Source: Edaphovirga cremea
GTDB taxonomy: Bacteria; Pseudomonadota; Gammaproteobacteria; Enterobacterales; Enterobacteriaceae
NCBI RefSeq assembly: GCF_003332275.1
Contig: NZ_QOVA01000008.1
Coordinates: 124,001 to 188,000, forward strand
Reading direction: 5' to 3'
DNA length: 64,000 nt
Below the pieces are notes generated by a model. It was given only the letters and a program-made list of their open reading frames with translations, was not told where the DNA came from and ran no database searches. This document shows, piece by piece, positions 33,585 through 43,742 of this stretch (position 1 is the stretch's first letter; each line of letters begins with the position of its first letter). The translations under genes and the position numbers were made by a program.

Positions 33585-34857
33585 TAAAGTCGATGTCTAT
33601 TACGAAGGTTGGGGAGAACATTGGAAATGGGGGACATTGATGTCCTCAACCGCACTCACCGGTCGCCCACTCATCATGTTTGAATACAGTGATGAAGCGA
33701 TACGGCAAGGGATCGAATTGTCCTCATTCAGATTACCTTTGCGTGGCCCCAAGTTACGCAGAGACTTTCCTTCTCATCAGCTAGGGCTTCCAGGGCCGGT
33801 TTATGATGCGCTCCCTGATGGGTGGGGCATGCTGCTGATGGATCGCTTATTTAAGCAGCGGGGTCTTAATGCTGCACGAATCGGTCCGTTGGAACGATTG
33901 ACCTATGTCGGAGCCAATGCGATGGGGGCGATGTCATTCCAGCCCGCGGAACCCGAAGCATCCCCCCCGCAAAAGGATATTCCTCTCAACCAGTTAGCCT
34001 CAGAAGTTCAGGAGGTGCTTGATGGTGAGGGGGGCGAGTTTTTGCAAAGGCTGATACAAATTGGCGGCTCTCCCCAGGGCGCCAGACCAAAAGCCCTACT
34101 TTGTCGAGATCCTCAATCAGGGAAATTCACGACAAAATCTGTAGCCGGTTTCGAAAACTGGTTAATCAAGTTTCCGGCTCGACAAGAGCATCCGGAAGTT
34201 TGTGCGATCGAGGCTGTATATGCGCAATGCTTGCGGGACTGCAATATCCAAACCCCAGACACGCAATATTTTAGTTTGCCCAACGGGCAGGCAGCATTCG
34301 CCACAAAACGTTTCGATCGACATAGGGGTATGAGGGTTCCCATGCAAAGCCTCGCGGCTTTCACCAGCGCGGATTACCAGTCTCCTGGGGCTCTCGATTA
34401 CAGCAATTTTTTGCGCGCGACACAGATGTGTACTAACGACGTGCGTGAGAAGTCACTGGCATTTGAACGGATCGTCTTTAACATCGCTTTCAACAACCGC
34501 GACGATCACCCCAAAAATTTCTCGTACCTCATGTCATCTGCTGGCCAATGGAAACTGGCACCAGCCTACGACGTTACCTATTGTGAAGGCCCTGGGGGCT
34601 ATCATCAGATGGACGTGATGGGGGAAGCGCTGGAAATCAGACGAAAACACATCATGTCCCTAGGGGAAGAGGAGACGGAACTTACAGTTCAACAGATAGC
34701 CTCCATCATTGAGAGAATCTGCGATGTCGCCGCCAGCTTTTCATTAAAGGCGGAAGGGATGTTCCGAAAGCAGATCTCAGGTGCAACACTCCGTACTATT
34801 CAGGAACGTATCGACACCAACATCAAAGGGCTTATTGCAAAAAATCAGATGAGGTAA
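33577..34857 (+). CDS. HipA-family serine/threonine kinase toxin
   Basis: A 426-residue HipA protein. An N-terminal subdomain (about residues 1-110, LPDGWGMLLMDRLF) precedes the kinase fold. Visible kinase elements are the loop GGSPQGARPKALL, the strand with lysine FENWLIKFPA, the catalytic loop FNNRDDHPKNFSYL, and the metal-binding LAPAYDVTY. In E. coli, HipA phosphorylates GltX and causes growth arrest; the target here is unknown. It forms a type II toxin-antitoxin pair with the upstream gene and may stabilise the replicon. Confidence 0.88.
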   Translation: MPNKVDVYYEGWGEHWKWGTLMSSTALTGRPLIMFEYSDEAIRQGIELSSFRLPLRGPKLRRDFPSHQLGLPGPVYDALPDGWGMLLMDRLFKQRGLNAARIGPLERLTYVGANAMGAMSFQPAEPEASPPQKDIPLNQLASEVQEVLDGEGGEFLQRLIQIGGSPQGARPKALLCRDPQSGKFTTKSVAGFENWLIKFPARQEHPEVCAIEAVYAQCLRDCNIQTPDTQYFSLPNGQAAFATKRFDRHRGMRVPMQSLAAFTSADYQSPGALDYSNFLRATQMCTNDVREKSLAFERIVFNIAFNNRDDHPKNFSYLMSSAGQWKLAPAYDVTYCEGPGGYHQMDVMGEALEIRRKHIMSLGEEETELTVQQIASIIERICDVAASFSLKAEGMFRKQISGATLRTIQERIDTNIKGLIAKNQMR

Positions 34858-34877
34858 TTTTGGTCCCGATAACCCAA

Positions 34878-35846
34878 TCAGAAAATATGCCCGAACATTT
34901 TTACATCTGATTCATGCGGAGTACGGCTCTCCACTGGCTGGCTCTCGTCAGCCTGAAAAATTTGAGTGATGGCCAAAGAGCGGAATTTTTTAGGACTCAC
35001 ACCCACGTGCTTGCGGAAGAAACGGGTGAAGTAGGCTTCATCAACAAACCCCAATGACGCTGCGAGCTGCTTGATGGTTTTTGAGGTATAGACCAATTCC
35101 CGCTGCGCTTCCTGAATGACCCGCATATTGATCACGTCAAGGCTCGAAATCCCCAGAGCCAAACGGCACAGTCGCGACAGATGTCCCGGTGTCATTCCCA
35201 TCTCGTTGGCGTAGTCATCAATAGAGAGCCGCATCCTGAATTTCTGCTCAACGATTTTCAGAAATTTATCGATCTGTTCTGCCTTGCGGGAAAACAACGC
35301 TTGCTGGTTGGCCTTGGGTAAAATATCGCTGAGGCGCAGTATCTGGATAAAAAGTGCCGATACCAACGACATACACATCGCGGTCTGGCCCAGCGCAGGC
35401 ATCGATAATTCTTGTTCAATGGCCATGTACAACTGCAAAACGCGCTCATCGTTATGCCCATTTCTATTGAGCGGCGTGATGCGCGGTTCGTGGATCAGCG
35501 GCAACAGATTAGGGATCAGCAAATGAATCATCGATTCCAATGCCTTCTGCGAAATGGTTACCGTCAGACCTTCGGTGTCTGACGTGTAGTGCAGGCTATG
35601 GACAGTTTGTGCCGGGATCAGAATCAGACAAGGGGAGACGGCGGTCTGCTTGGAATAATTAAGCAGCACATCTACGCTGCCGCGCTGCAAGAACAGAACC
35701 TGGATAAGATTTTCGTGGACGTGGGGATGAATTTTCCAGTTATGTATTTTGGATCGCTCGGAAATCCATTCAAGATTGAAAAAATTATCCCAGCTTAGTT
35801 CAGACGGCTCACCATATAGTGCATACGTCGGTATCGTCGTAGTCAT
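34878..35846 (-). CDS. AraC-family transcription regulator
   Basis: A 322-residue protein with an N-terminal cupin-like sensor (about residues 35-150, HPHVHENLIQVLFLQRGSV) and a C-terminal pair of helix-turn-helices (about 200-300: RLSIDDYANEMGMTPGHLSRLCR and IKQLAASLGFVDEAYFTRFFRKHVGVSPKKFR). The genes for a CoA-transferase, MFS carrier and acyl-CoA dehydrogenases lie next to it. E. coli has an AraC-type gene (ydiP) in its ydi cluster, so this is probably the local regulator. The 21-bp-spaced GACA direct repeats at 37464 and 40260 are candidate targets. Confidence 0.88.
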   Translation of the reverse strand: MTTTIPTYALYGEPSELSWDNFFNLEWISERSKIHNWKIHPHVHENLIQVLFLQRGSVDVLLNYSKQTAVSPCLILIPAQTVHSLHYTSDTEGLTVTISQKALESMIHLLIPNLLPLIHEPRITPLNRNGHNDERVLQLYMAIEQELSMPALGQTAMCMSLVSALFIQILRLSDILPKANQQALFSRKAEQIDKFLKIVEQKFRMRLSIDDYANEMGMTPGHLSRLCRLALGISSLDVINMRVIQEAQRELVYTSKTIKQLAASLGFVDEAYFTRFFRKHVGVSPKKFRSLAITQIFQADESQPVESRTPHESDVKMFGHIF

Positions 35847-36085
35847 GGCATTTCTCCCTTTTTCTCTGTCCGAGCGTTCGGTTAATTATCATTGAATACA
35901 GGTAGGAGATAGTAATTCGTTTTATTTCAACTTATTAAGCCCCATCAAAACTCGCAGCCCAGGTTACGCGTGGAACACGTCATGCTATAAAATTTTACGG
36001 TCTACAGGTGTTACGGAGGTCACCCTCCCAAGTATCACTTACTATTAATAAGAAAAGGTTGATAGAAAGAACTGGTTGAAAAATT

Positions 36086-36114
36086 CATCGCCCTACTTAC
36101 AAAGTAGGGCGATG
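36086..36114 (-). terminator. Rho-independent terminator of the CoA-transferase gene
   Basis: A perfect 13-bp stem (CATCGCCCTACTT / AAGTAGGGCGATG) closes on a three-base loop, and reading on the minus strand it is followed by AATTTTTC. It lies ten bases after the CoA-transferase stop codon. Confidence 0.85.
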
Positions 36115-36124
36115 AGGCCATTTA

Positions 36125-37336
36125 TTATGAAATAACGACAGCACCTTCTTCTCTAAGGAGGTCAATATCTGCTTGCGAATACCCGTATTCAAGAAGGATA
36201 TCCTGCGAATGGTAACCAAGTTTACGTGAAGGAATAATGCGGGCTTCCCCCATGCTTTTGATGTTTACCGGTGGCGTGGTCATGATGCGTTTATTGCCGG
36301 TAGGATATTCAACCCAGCGCAGACAATCATTGGCCCAGGCTTGTTCATCCTGCAGAATTTCATCCGGTGTGTAACCTTTCTCATGAGCAAAGTCATTGGC
36401 TTTAAGCAGGGCGGTGATTTCGGCCAACGTCTTTTTCGCCACCTGCTGGCTGATGATCTCAATGATTTCGCTGTTCTTGCCATGCAGGTTCACATCGCCG
36501 ATACGGCAATAATCCGGATTATCGTGCAGATCTTCTCTTTCAAGCAGCGTCATGAATTTATTGAAGTAGCGATCGTATTCAGGAATACAGATAACCATCC
36601 AGCGGTCGTCTTTGGTCTTATAGGTGTTGTTGAACGGGTTGGCGACTTCTTTGCGTGATTTGGGGTAAACGTTGCCATATTGCGAAGAGGTGACGGCAAT
36701 ACTCATCATAAACAGCGCGGTGTGGTGCAAACTCACCGTCACTTTATCGCCTTTGCCGGTTTTCTGACGGGAGACCAGTGCAGCACAGATACCCGCAGCC
36801 AGGCACATCGACGCCTGGAAATCACCGAATCCGTTGACAGAGTTAATAGGCGTTTCACCGCGTTCGTTGGTGGAGCCCAAAATACCGCCGCGACACACAT
36901 AGGCAGTGGCATCGAAACCGGCAGTATCTTTCTCCGGCCCATTTTCACCGTAGCCCAAAATTTGCGCAAAAATAATCTGCGGAAAACGCAGGCTCAATTC
37001 TTCATACGAGAAACCCAATCTTTTCAGCGCATTGGTTCGATAGTTGGTGACGATAACGTCAGCCGTTGCCAGCAGTTCATAGGCGACACTTTTGGCTTTT
37101 TCATTTTTCAGATTAAGGCAGAGGAAACGTTTGTTGGCGTTGGCAATATCAAACGCCGGATTTTCCTCATCACTGTACGGCATGTTGAATACTGAGGCTT
37201 GCGTACGCCCGGGATCGCCGGCGGGTGGCTCAATTTTAATGACGTCTGCGCCCCAATCCCCCAGGATCCGGGGAACGGTTGGCGCAGCAAGAAACGAAGT
37301 CAGGTCAATGATCTTGATGCCTTCCAGTGGTCGCAT
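36125..37336 (-). CDS. CaiB/BaiF-type (class III) CoA-transferase
   Basis: A 403-residue CoA-transferase that moves CoA between carboxylic acids through an aspartyl-CoA adduct. The N-terminal GIKIIDLTSFLAAPTVPRILGDWGADVIKIEPP and YRTNALKRLGFSYEEL are family signatures; the expected catalytic Asp follows in FGDFQASMCLA. Among family members it resembles CoA-transferases for 2-hydroxyacids or crotonobetaine in length and layout. The neighbours, an MFS carrier and two acyl-CoA dehydrogenases, suggest activation of an imported acid. The exact substrate cannot be read from sequence. Confidence 0.87.
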   Translation of the reverse strand: MRPLEGIKIIDLTSFLAAPTVPRILGDWGADVIKIEPPAGDPGRTQASVFNMPYSDEENPAFDIANANKRFLCLNLKNEKAKSVAYELLATADVIVTNYRTNALKRLGFSYEELSLRFPQIIFAQILGYGENGPEKDTAGFDATAYVCRGGILGSTNERGETPINSVNGFGDFQASMCLAAGICAALVSRQKTGKGDKVTVSLHHTALFMMSIAVTSSQYGNVYPKSRKEVANPFNNTYKTKDDRWMVICIPEYDRYFNKFMTLLEREDLHDNPDYCRIGDVNLHGKNSEIIEIISQQVAKKTLAEITALLKANDFAHEKGYTPDEILQDEQAWANDCLRWVEYPTGNKRIMTTPPVNIKSMGEARIIPSRKLGYHSQDILLEYGYSQADIDLLREEGAVVIS

Positions 37337-37463
37337 TGAATCTACTCCTTACAATGATTAAACACCTGAGCTGACCACGCCCTGTCGCATCCAGTCTTGA
37401 CACTACAAAGGTGGGTCAGAGAGGTAGTTGAAGTATAGAATTGTCTGATTCGCTTAAAACACC

Positions 37464-37493
37464 GACAAACCGAGCCAGTAAATGGACAAATCG
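37464..37493. promoter_or_regulatory. AraC-type direct repeat upstream of the CoA-transferase gene
   Basis: GACAAACCG (37464-37472) and GACAAATCG (37485-37493) repeat with a 21-base step, typical for two half-sites of an AraC-type activator. A related pair lies upstream of the acyl-CoA dehydrogenase gene at 40260. The pair is about 130-150 bases before the start codon. Confidence 0.5.
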
Positions 37494-37566
37494 AACCTGT
37501 CAGCAGAATTGAGGACAGTCATCGCATTTTTGTGGCCCGGTCTATCGGGTTCCCGGCTAACCGACG

Positions 37567-38871
37567 TTATGAACTTGCTGTCACACCACCAGAGTGCCGC
37601 TCTTCCCGCCGCTCTACTGGCCGTATTCGGGTCATCAGCATAATGGCCGCACCGATAATGGCCATGGTCGCTCCCAGATACAGTGCGTATTCATATTTAC
37701 CTGATATATCAATAATCAAGCCTGAGAACACCGGGGAGAGGATCCCTGCGGCGGTACCAAAGAATCCATTCAGACCCACAATGATTCCGGTATTTTTCTG
37801 CGAGAAAACCATGGGAATGGAGAAGTGCGAAGCCATGGTTAAACACAAGAAGAAGTTGGAAGCGGAGATCAGACCGGTTGCCGTCCACAAGCTGCTTGCG
37901 CGGGTTCCCAGAACCAGGAACACGCCAGCGAGGAGCAGGCCGATCAGTGGGCACAATTTACGACCCGCGTTTTCACCAAACATTTTGGCTGCTTTATCGG
38001 CGATCAATCCGCCCAGAGGGTAAGCGAATATTGCCACCAGATACGGCATCATCGAGTAAATGGCACTCTGTTTGAGATCGATACCGCGACCCATCGCGAA
38101 ATAGGTGGGTAGCCAGGTCATGAACAGGAAGAACAGATAGTTTGTGCAGAAATAGCACATTGCACATCCCCAGACGGAAGGGGTAGTGAAGATATCTTTT
38201 TTCGACAGAACAGGTGCCGTTGAGACCGGGCTCTGCGCCGTTTTCCCCTGACCGGCCTGGATATAGGCCAATTCAGCCGCACTGATATTGGGATCAAGTG
38301 CCGGACTGTTTTTGCCCAAACGCCACCAGAGCAGACACCAGATGGGACCCAGCACCGAGAAAGAGTAAAACACGGTGCGCCAGCCCCACATCTGGATAAT
38401 CCAGGCGGCGATTAACATGGAGGCCGCAATCCCTGCCGGACAACCAATCTGCAAAAGCCCCGTCGCCTTGCCGGATTCGCTTTTCGGCACCCAGTTCGCC
38501 AGCAGTGAGAAGTTTGCGGGCACCAGTAATCCCTGGCCGATCCCGACAAAAATACGCACCAGCATCATTAAACCGAGGGTCTCGCCGAAAGGGGTGAGGA
38601 AGGTGAAGAAGGCCCACCAGAGGGTACCGGTGACCAGCACAATACCGCCACCGAAGCGGTCTGCCAGCGCACCTGCGGGCAGCATGGTCACTGCGTAGCC
38701 GATGAAAAATGCGGTGGAGACCCAACCAAATTGGGTAGCGGTCCAGCCATACTCGGCCATGAGTGCCGGTCCGCACATTGACATACCGGTTCTGGCCACG
38801 AACATAACGAAATAGTCAATAATCAGCAGTACGGCAATGCCCCAGCGTCTATTACCAATCGATGTACTCAT
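37567..38871 (-). CDS. MFS transporter (anion:cation symporter type)
   Basis: A 434-residue carrier with twelve predicted membrane helices. The N-terminal SIGNRRWGIAVLLIIDYF and the loop GALADRFGGGIVLVTGTLWW, followed by LLANWVPKSESGKATG, are typical of the ACS family that imports organic anions such as hexuronates, sulfolactate or hydroxyacids. It lies between the CoA-transferase and acyl-CoA dehydrogenase genes in the same direction, so it probably imports their acid substrate. Confidence 0.88.
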   Translation of the reverse strand: MSTSIGNRRWGIAVLLIIDYFVMFVARTGMSMCGPALMAEYGWTATQFGWVSTAFFIGYAVTMLPAGALADRFGGGIVLVTGTLWWAFFTFLTPFGETLGLMMLVRIFVGIGQGLLVPANFSLLANWVPKSESGKATGLLQIGCPAGIAASMLIAAWIIQMWGWRTVFYSFSVLGPIWCLLWWRLGKNSPALDPNISAAELAYIQAGQGKTAQSPVSTAPVLSKKDIFTTPSVWGCAMCYFCTNYLFFLFMTWLPTYFAMGRGIDLKQSAIYSMMPYLVAIFAYPLGGLIADKAAKMFGENAGRKLCPLIGLLLAGVFLVLGTRASSLWTATGLISASNFFLCLTMASHFSIPMVFSQKNTGIIVGLNGFFGTAAGILSPVFSGLIIDISGKYEYALYLGATMAIIGAAIMLMTRIRPVERREERHSGGVTASS

Positions 38872-38995
38872 TTGTGGCTCCCCGTTTGTTCAAAACGGAA
38901 AAGTTAACAACGGATAAGTAAAAACAGAAAAGGCTACACCTTAGTGAGAGAGATGTAGCCGTTGCAGTCTGTAGGTTCATGTGGACACGTACGCG

Positions 38996-40162
38996 TTATT
39001 TAATATCGCCACCACAGGCAATCAGTGGGCGGGCGATAGTCAAACGTTGTACGGTGCGTGGACCCTCTTCGAACCATAATGCGCGGGCGTCGCGGTACAT
39101 TCTTTCTACCGGGCCATACGGGTTATCTTCGAAGTAGCCGATACCGCCGAAGATCTCCAGGCAACCATCGGAGACGGTACGAACCGTGTCGATGCCGTGC
39201 AATTTGCACATTGCGGAGACCATTTCGATATCTTCCCCGCGGTCAAACTTGCGGGCGCAATCTGTCAGCATGGTACGCAGGGCGTGTACCTGGGTTCCCA
39301 TGTCGGCGAGAGTCTGCTGAATAGCCTGACGCGCAACCAGTGGTTTGCCGAAAGTAACGCGATCTTTCGCTCTGGCAATCGCCAACTCAAGGAAGCGTTG
39401 TGACATACCCAGACAGGTGACGGCAATCATGGCGCGGGAGTGGGCGAGGGCATCCATAAAGATATCCAGACCGTCGCCTTCTTTACCCATAATGTTATGC
39501 GCAGGCACTTCCAGGTTTTCAAAACGCAGATAAGCATGACCTGCGCCGCGGCAACCCATCATGTGTGGCATTGGGTCGATGTAATAACCCGGCGATTTGG
39601 TTTCAATCAGGAACGCCGTCAAGCCGCCTTTCTTGCGTTTTGTTTCGTCAGTCACGGCAATCACGTAGCTGGCATCGGAGATATCCGTGTGCGAGATCAG
39701 TGTCTTGGTGCCGTTCAGTACATAATGGTCGCCTTTCTTCACGGCGGTGGTGCGAATATCGGCACCAGAACCGCAGTCTGCTTCCGTCAACGCGAAGTTA
39801 ATATAGAAATCTTTGTTGGCCAGCAGCGGTAACCATTTTGCTTTCAGATCTTCTGGGCCATGGTCGCGCAGGATGCGCCAGTTAAGGCCGTTGGCGTGGT
39901 GCAGGTTCATACGCATACCGCCAGGGCCGCGGCAGAACTCTTCCATCACAGAAAAGAATTGTTCGCAGTTGAGGCCCAAACCACCATATTCTTCAGGGAT
40001 TGCTAAACGGAATAGATCGTTTTTACGGCAGACATCATAATAGGCGTCTGGAAATACGTTAGTTCTTTCAACTTCGAGTTGTAATTCTTCGAGTTCGGTT
40101 TCGGTAACGTTGCGGACTTTCATCTTTAACGCAGCAAGTTCTTTCGCTGATAATATGGCCAT
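38996..40162 (-). CDS. Acyl-CoA dehydrogenase (first, leftward copy)
   Basis: A 388-residue FAD enzyme that oxidises acyl-CoA to enoyl-CoA or, with reduced ETF, does the reverse. Core motifs are IPEEYGGLGLN, FALTEADCGSGADIRTTA (FAD/substrate loop), GTKTLISHTD, the Arg stretch AKDRVTFGKPL, and LEIFGGIGYFEDNPYGPVERMYRDAR. It differs clearly from the rightward YdiO protein, so it is not a recent duplicate. The genes for the MFS carrier and CoA-transferase follow in the same direction. Confidence 0.9.
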   Translation of the reverse strand: MAILSAKELAALKMKVRNVTETELEELQLEVERTNVFPDAYYDVCRKNDLFRLAIPEEYGGLGLNCEQFFSVMEEFCRGPGGMRMNLHHANGLNWRILRDHGPEDLKAKWLPLLANKDFYINFALTEADCGSGADIRTTAVKKGDHYVLNGTKTLISHTDISDASYVIAVTDETKRKKGGLTAFLIETKSPGYYIDPMPHMMGCRGAGHAYLRFENLEVPAHNIMGKEGDGLDIFMDALAHSRAMIAVTCLGMSQRFLELAIARAKDRVTFGKPLVARQAIQQTLADMGTQVHALRTMLTDCARKFDRGEDIEMVSAMCKLHGIDTVRTVSDGCLEIFGGIGYFEDNPYGPVERMYRDARALWFEEGPRTVQRLTIARPLIACGGDIK

Positions 40163-40825
40163 GTTTAACCTCTATATTGATCTCGGTTTTAAATCCATTA
40201 AATTGAGGTGTGGTGCAATTCGCAGTGAGTATAGGCTCGTCATTGACAGATAAAGAATTGACATATTAAGCAAATAGAAGGACAAATCGTGCAAAGGTGA
40301 CGTTAAGTGATCTGTACGGCTTTTAATTCAAATGTTGAAAACTTCCCCGTAAAAACGTGATGAGTTCGAATTATCCTCTTTTTTAGCGTAATGCGACAGA
40401 GATCAACTTTTTCATACTTGCGTCAATGATGTGTGTTATGTGATTGAAATTTAAGTAATTTAATTGATTTATTTGCTGTTTTCAAATACACGTAATAATG
40501 GCCAGATAAATAAAAGCAGGCCGGTTTTAACCGGGTGTGCGTTTTGTCCTGCTAATGGCTGGAATTGTCAGTGTTGGATTTTTTTCATGGGACATATACT
40601 CGCAGCCATATTATTGAGGAGGATATGCAAAAATAACTCAATGAACCCGCCAGATTAACGAGTAAGCGCGCTGGTTAATTTAATCTGCATGCTTGCCTGT
40701 TGCTTCATTGAATATCTTCGCATGTCACTTTACCACTAATAAAACCAACATCTCGCCATCACCATTGCCATTTATCGAGTGGAGACGTAATGGGCTTCCA
40801 AAATAGGCAATAAACAGGGGGTAAC
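40163..40825. promoter_or_regulatory. Divergent control region between the two acyl-CoA dehydrogenase genes
   Basis: This 663-base AT-rich stretch has no gene. The AraC-type pair at 40260-40289 is listed separately. A perfect inverted repeat CCGGTT-TT-AACCGG lies at 40521-40534. Both promoters should be here. I could not assign FNR or CRP boxes with confidence. Confidence 0.4.
40260..40289. promoter_or_regulatory. AraC-type direct repeat upstream of the leftward acyl-CoA dehydrogenase
   Basis: GACATATTA (40260-40268) and GACAAATCG (40281-40289) are spaced by 21 bases, as in the pair before the CoA-transferase. Aligning the 21 bases ending at 40289 with those ending at 37493 gives 17 identities by eye, including the complete GGACAAATCG. 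Confidence 0.5.
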
Positions 40826-41974
40826 ATGGATTTCAGTTTAACCGAAGAGCAAGAATTACTGCTAGCGAGTATTCGCGAATTAATCACGCGTGATTTTCCC
40901 GATGAATATTTCAGATCCTGTGACGAAGCACGCAAATTCCCGCGTGAATTTTTCGAAGCACTGGCTGAGAGCGGCATTGGTTTACTCGGCATCCCTGAGG
41001 AATTGGGCGGCGTACCTGCAGACATGATGACTCAGGTATTGGTGTTGGAAGAGATCGCCCGTATGGGTGCCCCTGCCTACATAATGACTGAAGGCCAATG
41101 TATTCATAACATGGAGACCTTTGGCAGCCCAGAGCAGTTGGCAAAAACCGCAGAAGCCGGGCTGACGGGCATTCCAGCCTATTCGCTGGCCTTCACTGAA
41201 CCGCAGGCGGGATCGGACAACAATCGCATTGCCACCACCTATACCCGTAAAAACGGCAAAGTTTATCTCAACGGTCAGAAAACCTTCATCACCGGCGCGA
41301 AGGACTTCCCTTACATGCTGGTTCTGGCACGTAACCCTGAACCTGAAGATCCCAAACGCTGCTTTACGCTGTGGTGGATCGAACCTACGGCACCGGGCGT
41401 CAAGCTCAACAACCTGCACAAAGTGGGTTGGCACATGGTCAGCAACTGCGAAGTGTTCCTGGACAATGTGGAAGTAGAAGAGAGCGCCATGGTGGGTAAA
41501 GAAGGCTTTGGCTTCATCCACATGATGCAAAACTTCGACATCGAGCGGCTGGTTATCGCTGCGCACTCACTGGGCGTGGCGGAATGTGCTTTTGAAGATG
41601 CAGCCAAGTATGCCAATCAACGCGTTCAATTCGGTAAAACCATTGGTCAGTTCCAGATGATTCAACTCAAGCTGACCCAAATGGCGATCAAAATTCAGAA
41701 CATGAAAAACTTTGTCTACAAAGTGGCATGGGAATGCGACAACGGCCTGCCGATGCGACTCTCCTCGCCAATGTGCAAAATCTATTGTGCGCAGTCAGCC
41801 TGCGAAGTTATTGACGATGCCATGCAGATCCTCGGTGGCCTGGGTTATACCGACGACAGCCGTATTTCGCGCTTCTGGCGTGATACCCGTGTTAACCGTA
41901 TTGGCGGCGGCACCGACGAAATCATGGTCTATATCGCCGGTCGGCAAATCCTCAAACAATACGAAAATAAGTAG
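40826..41974 (+). CDS. ydiO: Acyl-CoA dehydrogenase YdiO
   Basis: A 382-residue FAD dehydrogenase; the N-terminus [21 protein letters not shown] and the C-terminal [36 protein letters not shown] match E. coli YdiO (383 residues) as I know it. FAD-loop [11 protein letters not shown] and [11 protein letters not shown] are present. The ydiQRST-fadK genes follow, as in E. coli apart from the AraC gene, so it should exchange electrons with the YdiQR flavoprotein. In E. coli the physiological substrate is not firmly established. The ATG follows AGGGGG. Confidence 0.93.
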   Translation: MDFSLTEEQELLLASIRELITRDFPDEYFRSCDEARKFPREFFEALAESGIGLLGIPEELGGVPADMMTQVLVLEEIARMGAPAYIMTEGQCIHNMETFGSPEQLAKTAEAGLTGIPAYSLAFTEPQAGSDNNRIATTYTRKNGKVYLNGQKTFITGAKDFPYMLVLARNPEPEDPKRCFTLWWIEPTAPGVKLNNLHKVGWHMVSNCEVFLDNVEVEESAMVGKEGFGFIHMMQNFDIERLVIAAHSLGVAECAFEDAAKYANQRVQFGKTIGQFQMIQLKLTQMAIKIQNMKNFVYKVAWECDNGLPMRLSSPMCKIYCAQSACEVIDDAMQILGGLGYTDDSRISRFWRDTRVNRIGGGTDEIMVYIAGRQILKQYENK

Positions 41975-41982
41975 GGGACACG

Positions 41983-42747
41983 ATGAAAATAATCACTTGC
42001 TACAAGTTGGTGCCAGAAGAGCAGGACATTGTCGTGGCTGGCGATCGCAGCCTCAATTTCGACCGTGCCGAAACAAAAATCAGTCAGTTTGACCTGAACG
42101 CGGTAGAAGCGGGCGTGCAGTTGGCGGGCGAAGGAGGTGAAGTTATCGCCCTGAGTGCCGGCGGCAAAGCGCTGGATAACACCAAAGCGCGCAAAGACAT
42201 CCTCTCGCGCGGGCCGCAGGCGCTGTATCTGGTACAGGACGCCCAACTGGAACAGGCGTTGCCGTATCAAACGGCCAGGGCGCTGGCGGCAGCGGCGAGC
42301 AAAGTAGAGTTTGATCTCCTGCTGTGCGGCGAAGGTTCTGGCGATCTCTATGCCCAACAGGTGGGGTTGCTGGTAGGCGAACTGCTGAAGCTCCCTACGT
42401 TGAATGCGGTCAGCCGCATTACCGCCATTGACGGCGGAGTGTTGGTAGAACGCACCCTGGAAGATGAGATTGAAGTCATCGAAGTACCGCTTCCGGCAGT
42501 GCTTTGCGTCACGTCAGACATCAATACACCGAAGATTCCCACCATGAAGGCGATTCTGGGTGCAGGCAAGAAGCCGGTAACCCTATGGAGCGCGGCGGAC
42601 GTTGGCTGGGCACCGGTTGCCGAGCAGGTTCGGCTTGCCAAAGTGTATGCCCCGGAACAGACAGATCGTAAACGGGTGATGATTGAAGGTGATTCACCAG
42701 AAGCCATTAGCGCGCTGGCGGAACATCTGCGCAAAGCGCTGAATTAA
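41983..42747 (+). CDS. ydiQ: Electron transfer flavoprotein beta-like subunit YdiQ
   Basis: A 254-residue FixA/EtfB-type subunit, the same length as E. coli YdiQ. It opens [18 protein letters not shown] and has [14 protein letters not shown], the [14 protein letters not shown] segment, and the AMP/FAD-adjacent [10 protein letters not shown] loop. It starts nine bases after ydiO. It forms a heterodimer with YdiR that carries electrons between the acyl-CoA dehydrogenase and the YdiS/YdiT membrane-side partner. Confidence 0.93.
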   Translation: MKIITCYKLVPEEQDIVVAGDRSLNFDRAETKISQFDLNAVEAGVQLAGEGGEVIALSAGGKALDNTKARKDILSRGPQALYLVQDAQLEQALPYQTARALAAAASKVEFDLLLCGEGSGDLYAQQVGLLVGELLKLPTLNAVSRITAIDGGVLVERTLEDEIEVIEVPLPAVLCVTSDINTPKIPTMKAILGAGKKPVTLWSAADVGWAPVAEQVRLAKVYAPEQTDRKRVMIEGDSPEAISALAEHLRKALN

Positions 42748-42765
42748 GCCAGAGGAGAAAACGTA

Positions 42766-43713
42766 ATGAGCAAATTGGCAAACGTATTGGTTTTCAGCGA
42801 TTTGAAAGATCGCTATGCCGAACTTCTGGCGGCCGCCACGCAACTAAGTGACAACGTCACTGCGGCGGTATTTGGATCAGATGACGATGTCGCCATGGCG
42901 GCACGTCAGGGCGCAAGTTGTGTCTATGCCTTGGGGGAAAAAGCCTCGCAACCGATGGTTGAAAATTATGCCGAAACCCTCGCGACCATTGTGCGCCAGT
43001 GTTCGCCCCAGCCCACATTGTTACTGTTCAGCGCCACCAAAAGATGCAAGGCGCTGGCGGCCCGACTGAGTGTGTTGCTGGATGTGGCGCTGGTCAACGA
43101 TGCAACCACGTTAAGTCTGGATGCGGGCGGTATCTGCGCGCAACACCGGCTTTATGGTGGGTTGGCGTTTGGCAACGAAGTCATGTCGTCGCCATTGGCG
43201 ATTGTCACCCTGATGCCGGGCGTCTTTGAGCCGCTGGCAGAAGATCCGCAACGTAAAGCGCAGGTTGTCCAGGCTGACTACGTGACGCCCGCCAACGCGC
43301 TGGTGTGCAAGGAGCGTCGCGCCAAACAGGGCAGCAGTGTCGATCTGAGCAAAGCAAAACGCGTAGTGGGAATTGGGCGCGGCCTGGCTGCCCAGGACGA
43401 TCTGAAGATGGTACAGGCGCTGGCCGATGTCCTGGAAGCCGAATTGGGTTGTTCACGCCCCATCGCGGAAGGGGAACATTGGATGGAACGCGAACGCTAT
43501 ATCGGCGTTTCCGGCGTGCTGCTCAAGGCCGATCTCTACCTTGCGCTGGGGATCTCCGGTCAAATCCAACACATGGTGGGCGGCAACGGCGCACGCACTA
43601 TCGTGGCGATCAATAAAGATAAAAACGCCCCGATTTTCCAGTTTGCTGATTATGGCCTGGTGGGTGACATCTACAAGGTGGTTCCTGCGCTGGTTGAGCA
43701 ACTCAAACGCTAA
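42766..43713 (+). CDS. ydiR: Electron transfer flavoprotein alpha-like subunit YdiR
   Basis: A 315-residue FixB/EtfA-type subunit (E. coli YdiR 312). The C-terminal FAD-binding region is visible: VVGIGRGLAAQDD, then SRPIAEGEHWMERERYIGVSG, then ALGISGQIQHMVG and IVAINKDKNAPIF, the classical EtfA signature. It pairs with YdiQ. The ATG follows AGAGGAG at a good distance. Confidence 0.93.
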   Translation: MSKLANVLVFSDLKDRYAELLAAATQLSDNVTAAVFGSDDDVAMAARQGASCVYALGEKASQPMVENYAETLATIVRQCSPQPTLLLFSATKRCKALAARLSVLLDVALVNDATTLSLDAGGICAQHRLYGGLAFGNEVMSSPLAIVTLMPGVFEPLAEDPQRKAQVVQADYVTPANALVCKERRAKQGSSVDLSKAKRVVGIGRGLAAQDDLKMVQALADVLEAELGCSRPIAEGEHWMERERYIGVSGVLLKADLYLALGISGQIQHMVGGNGARTIVAINKDKNAPIFQFADYGLVGDIYKVVPALVEQLKR

Positions 43714-43742
43714 GCGTTTTTTTGCAAGCATCCGTTAGCAAG

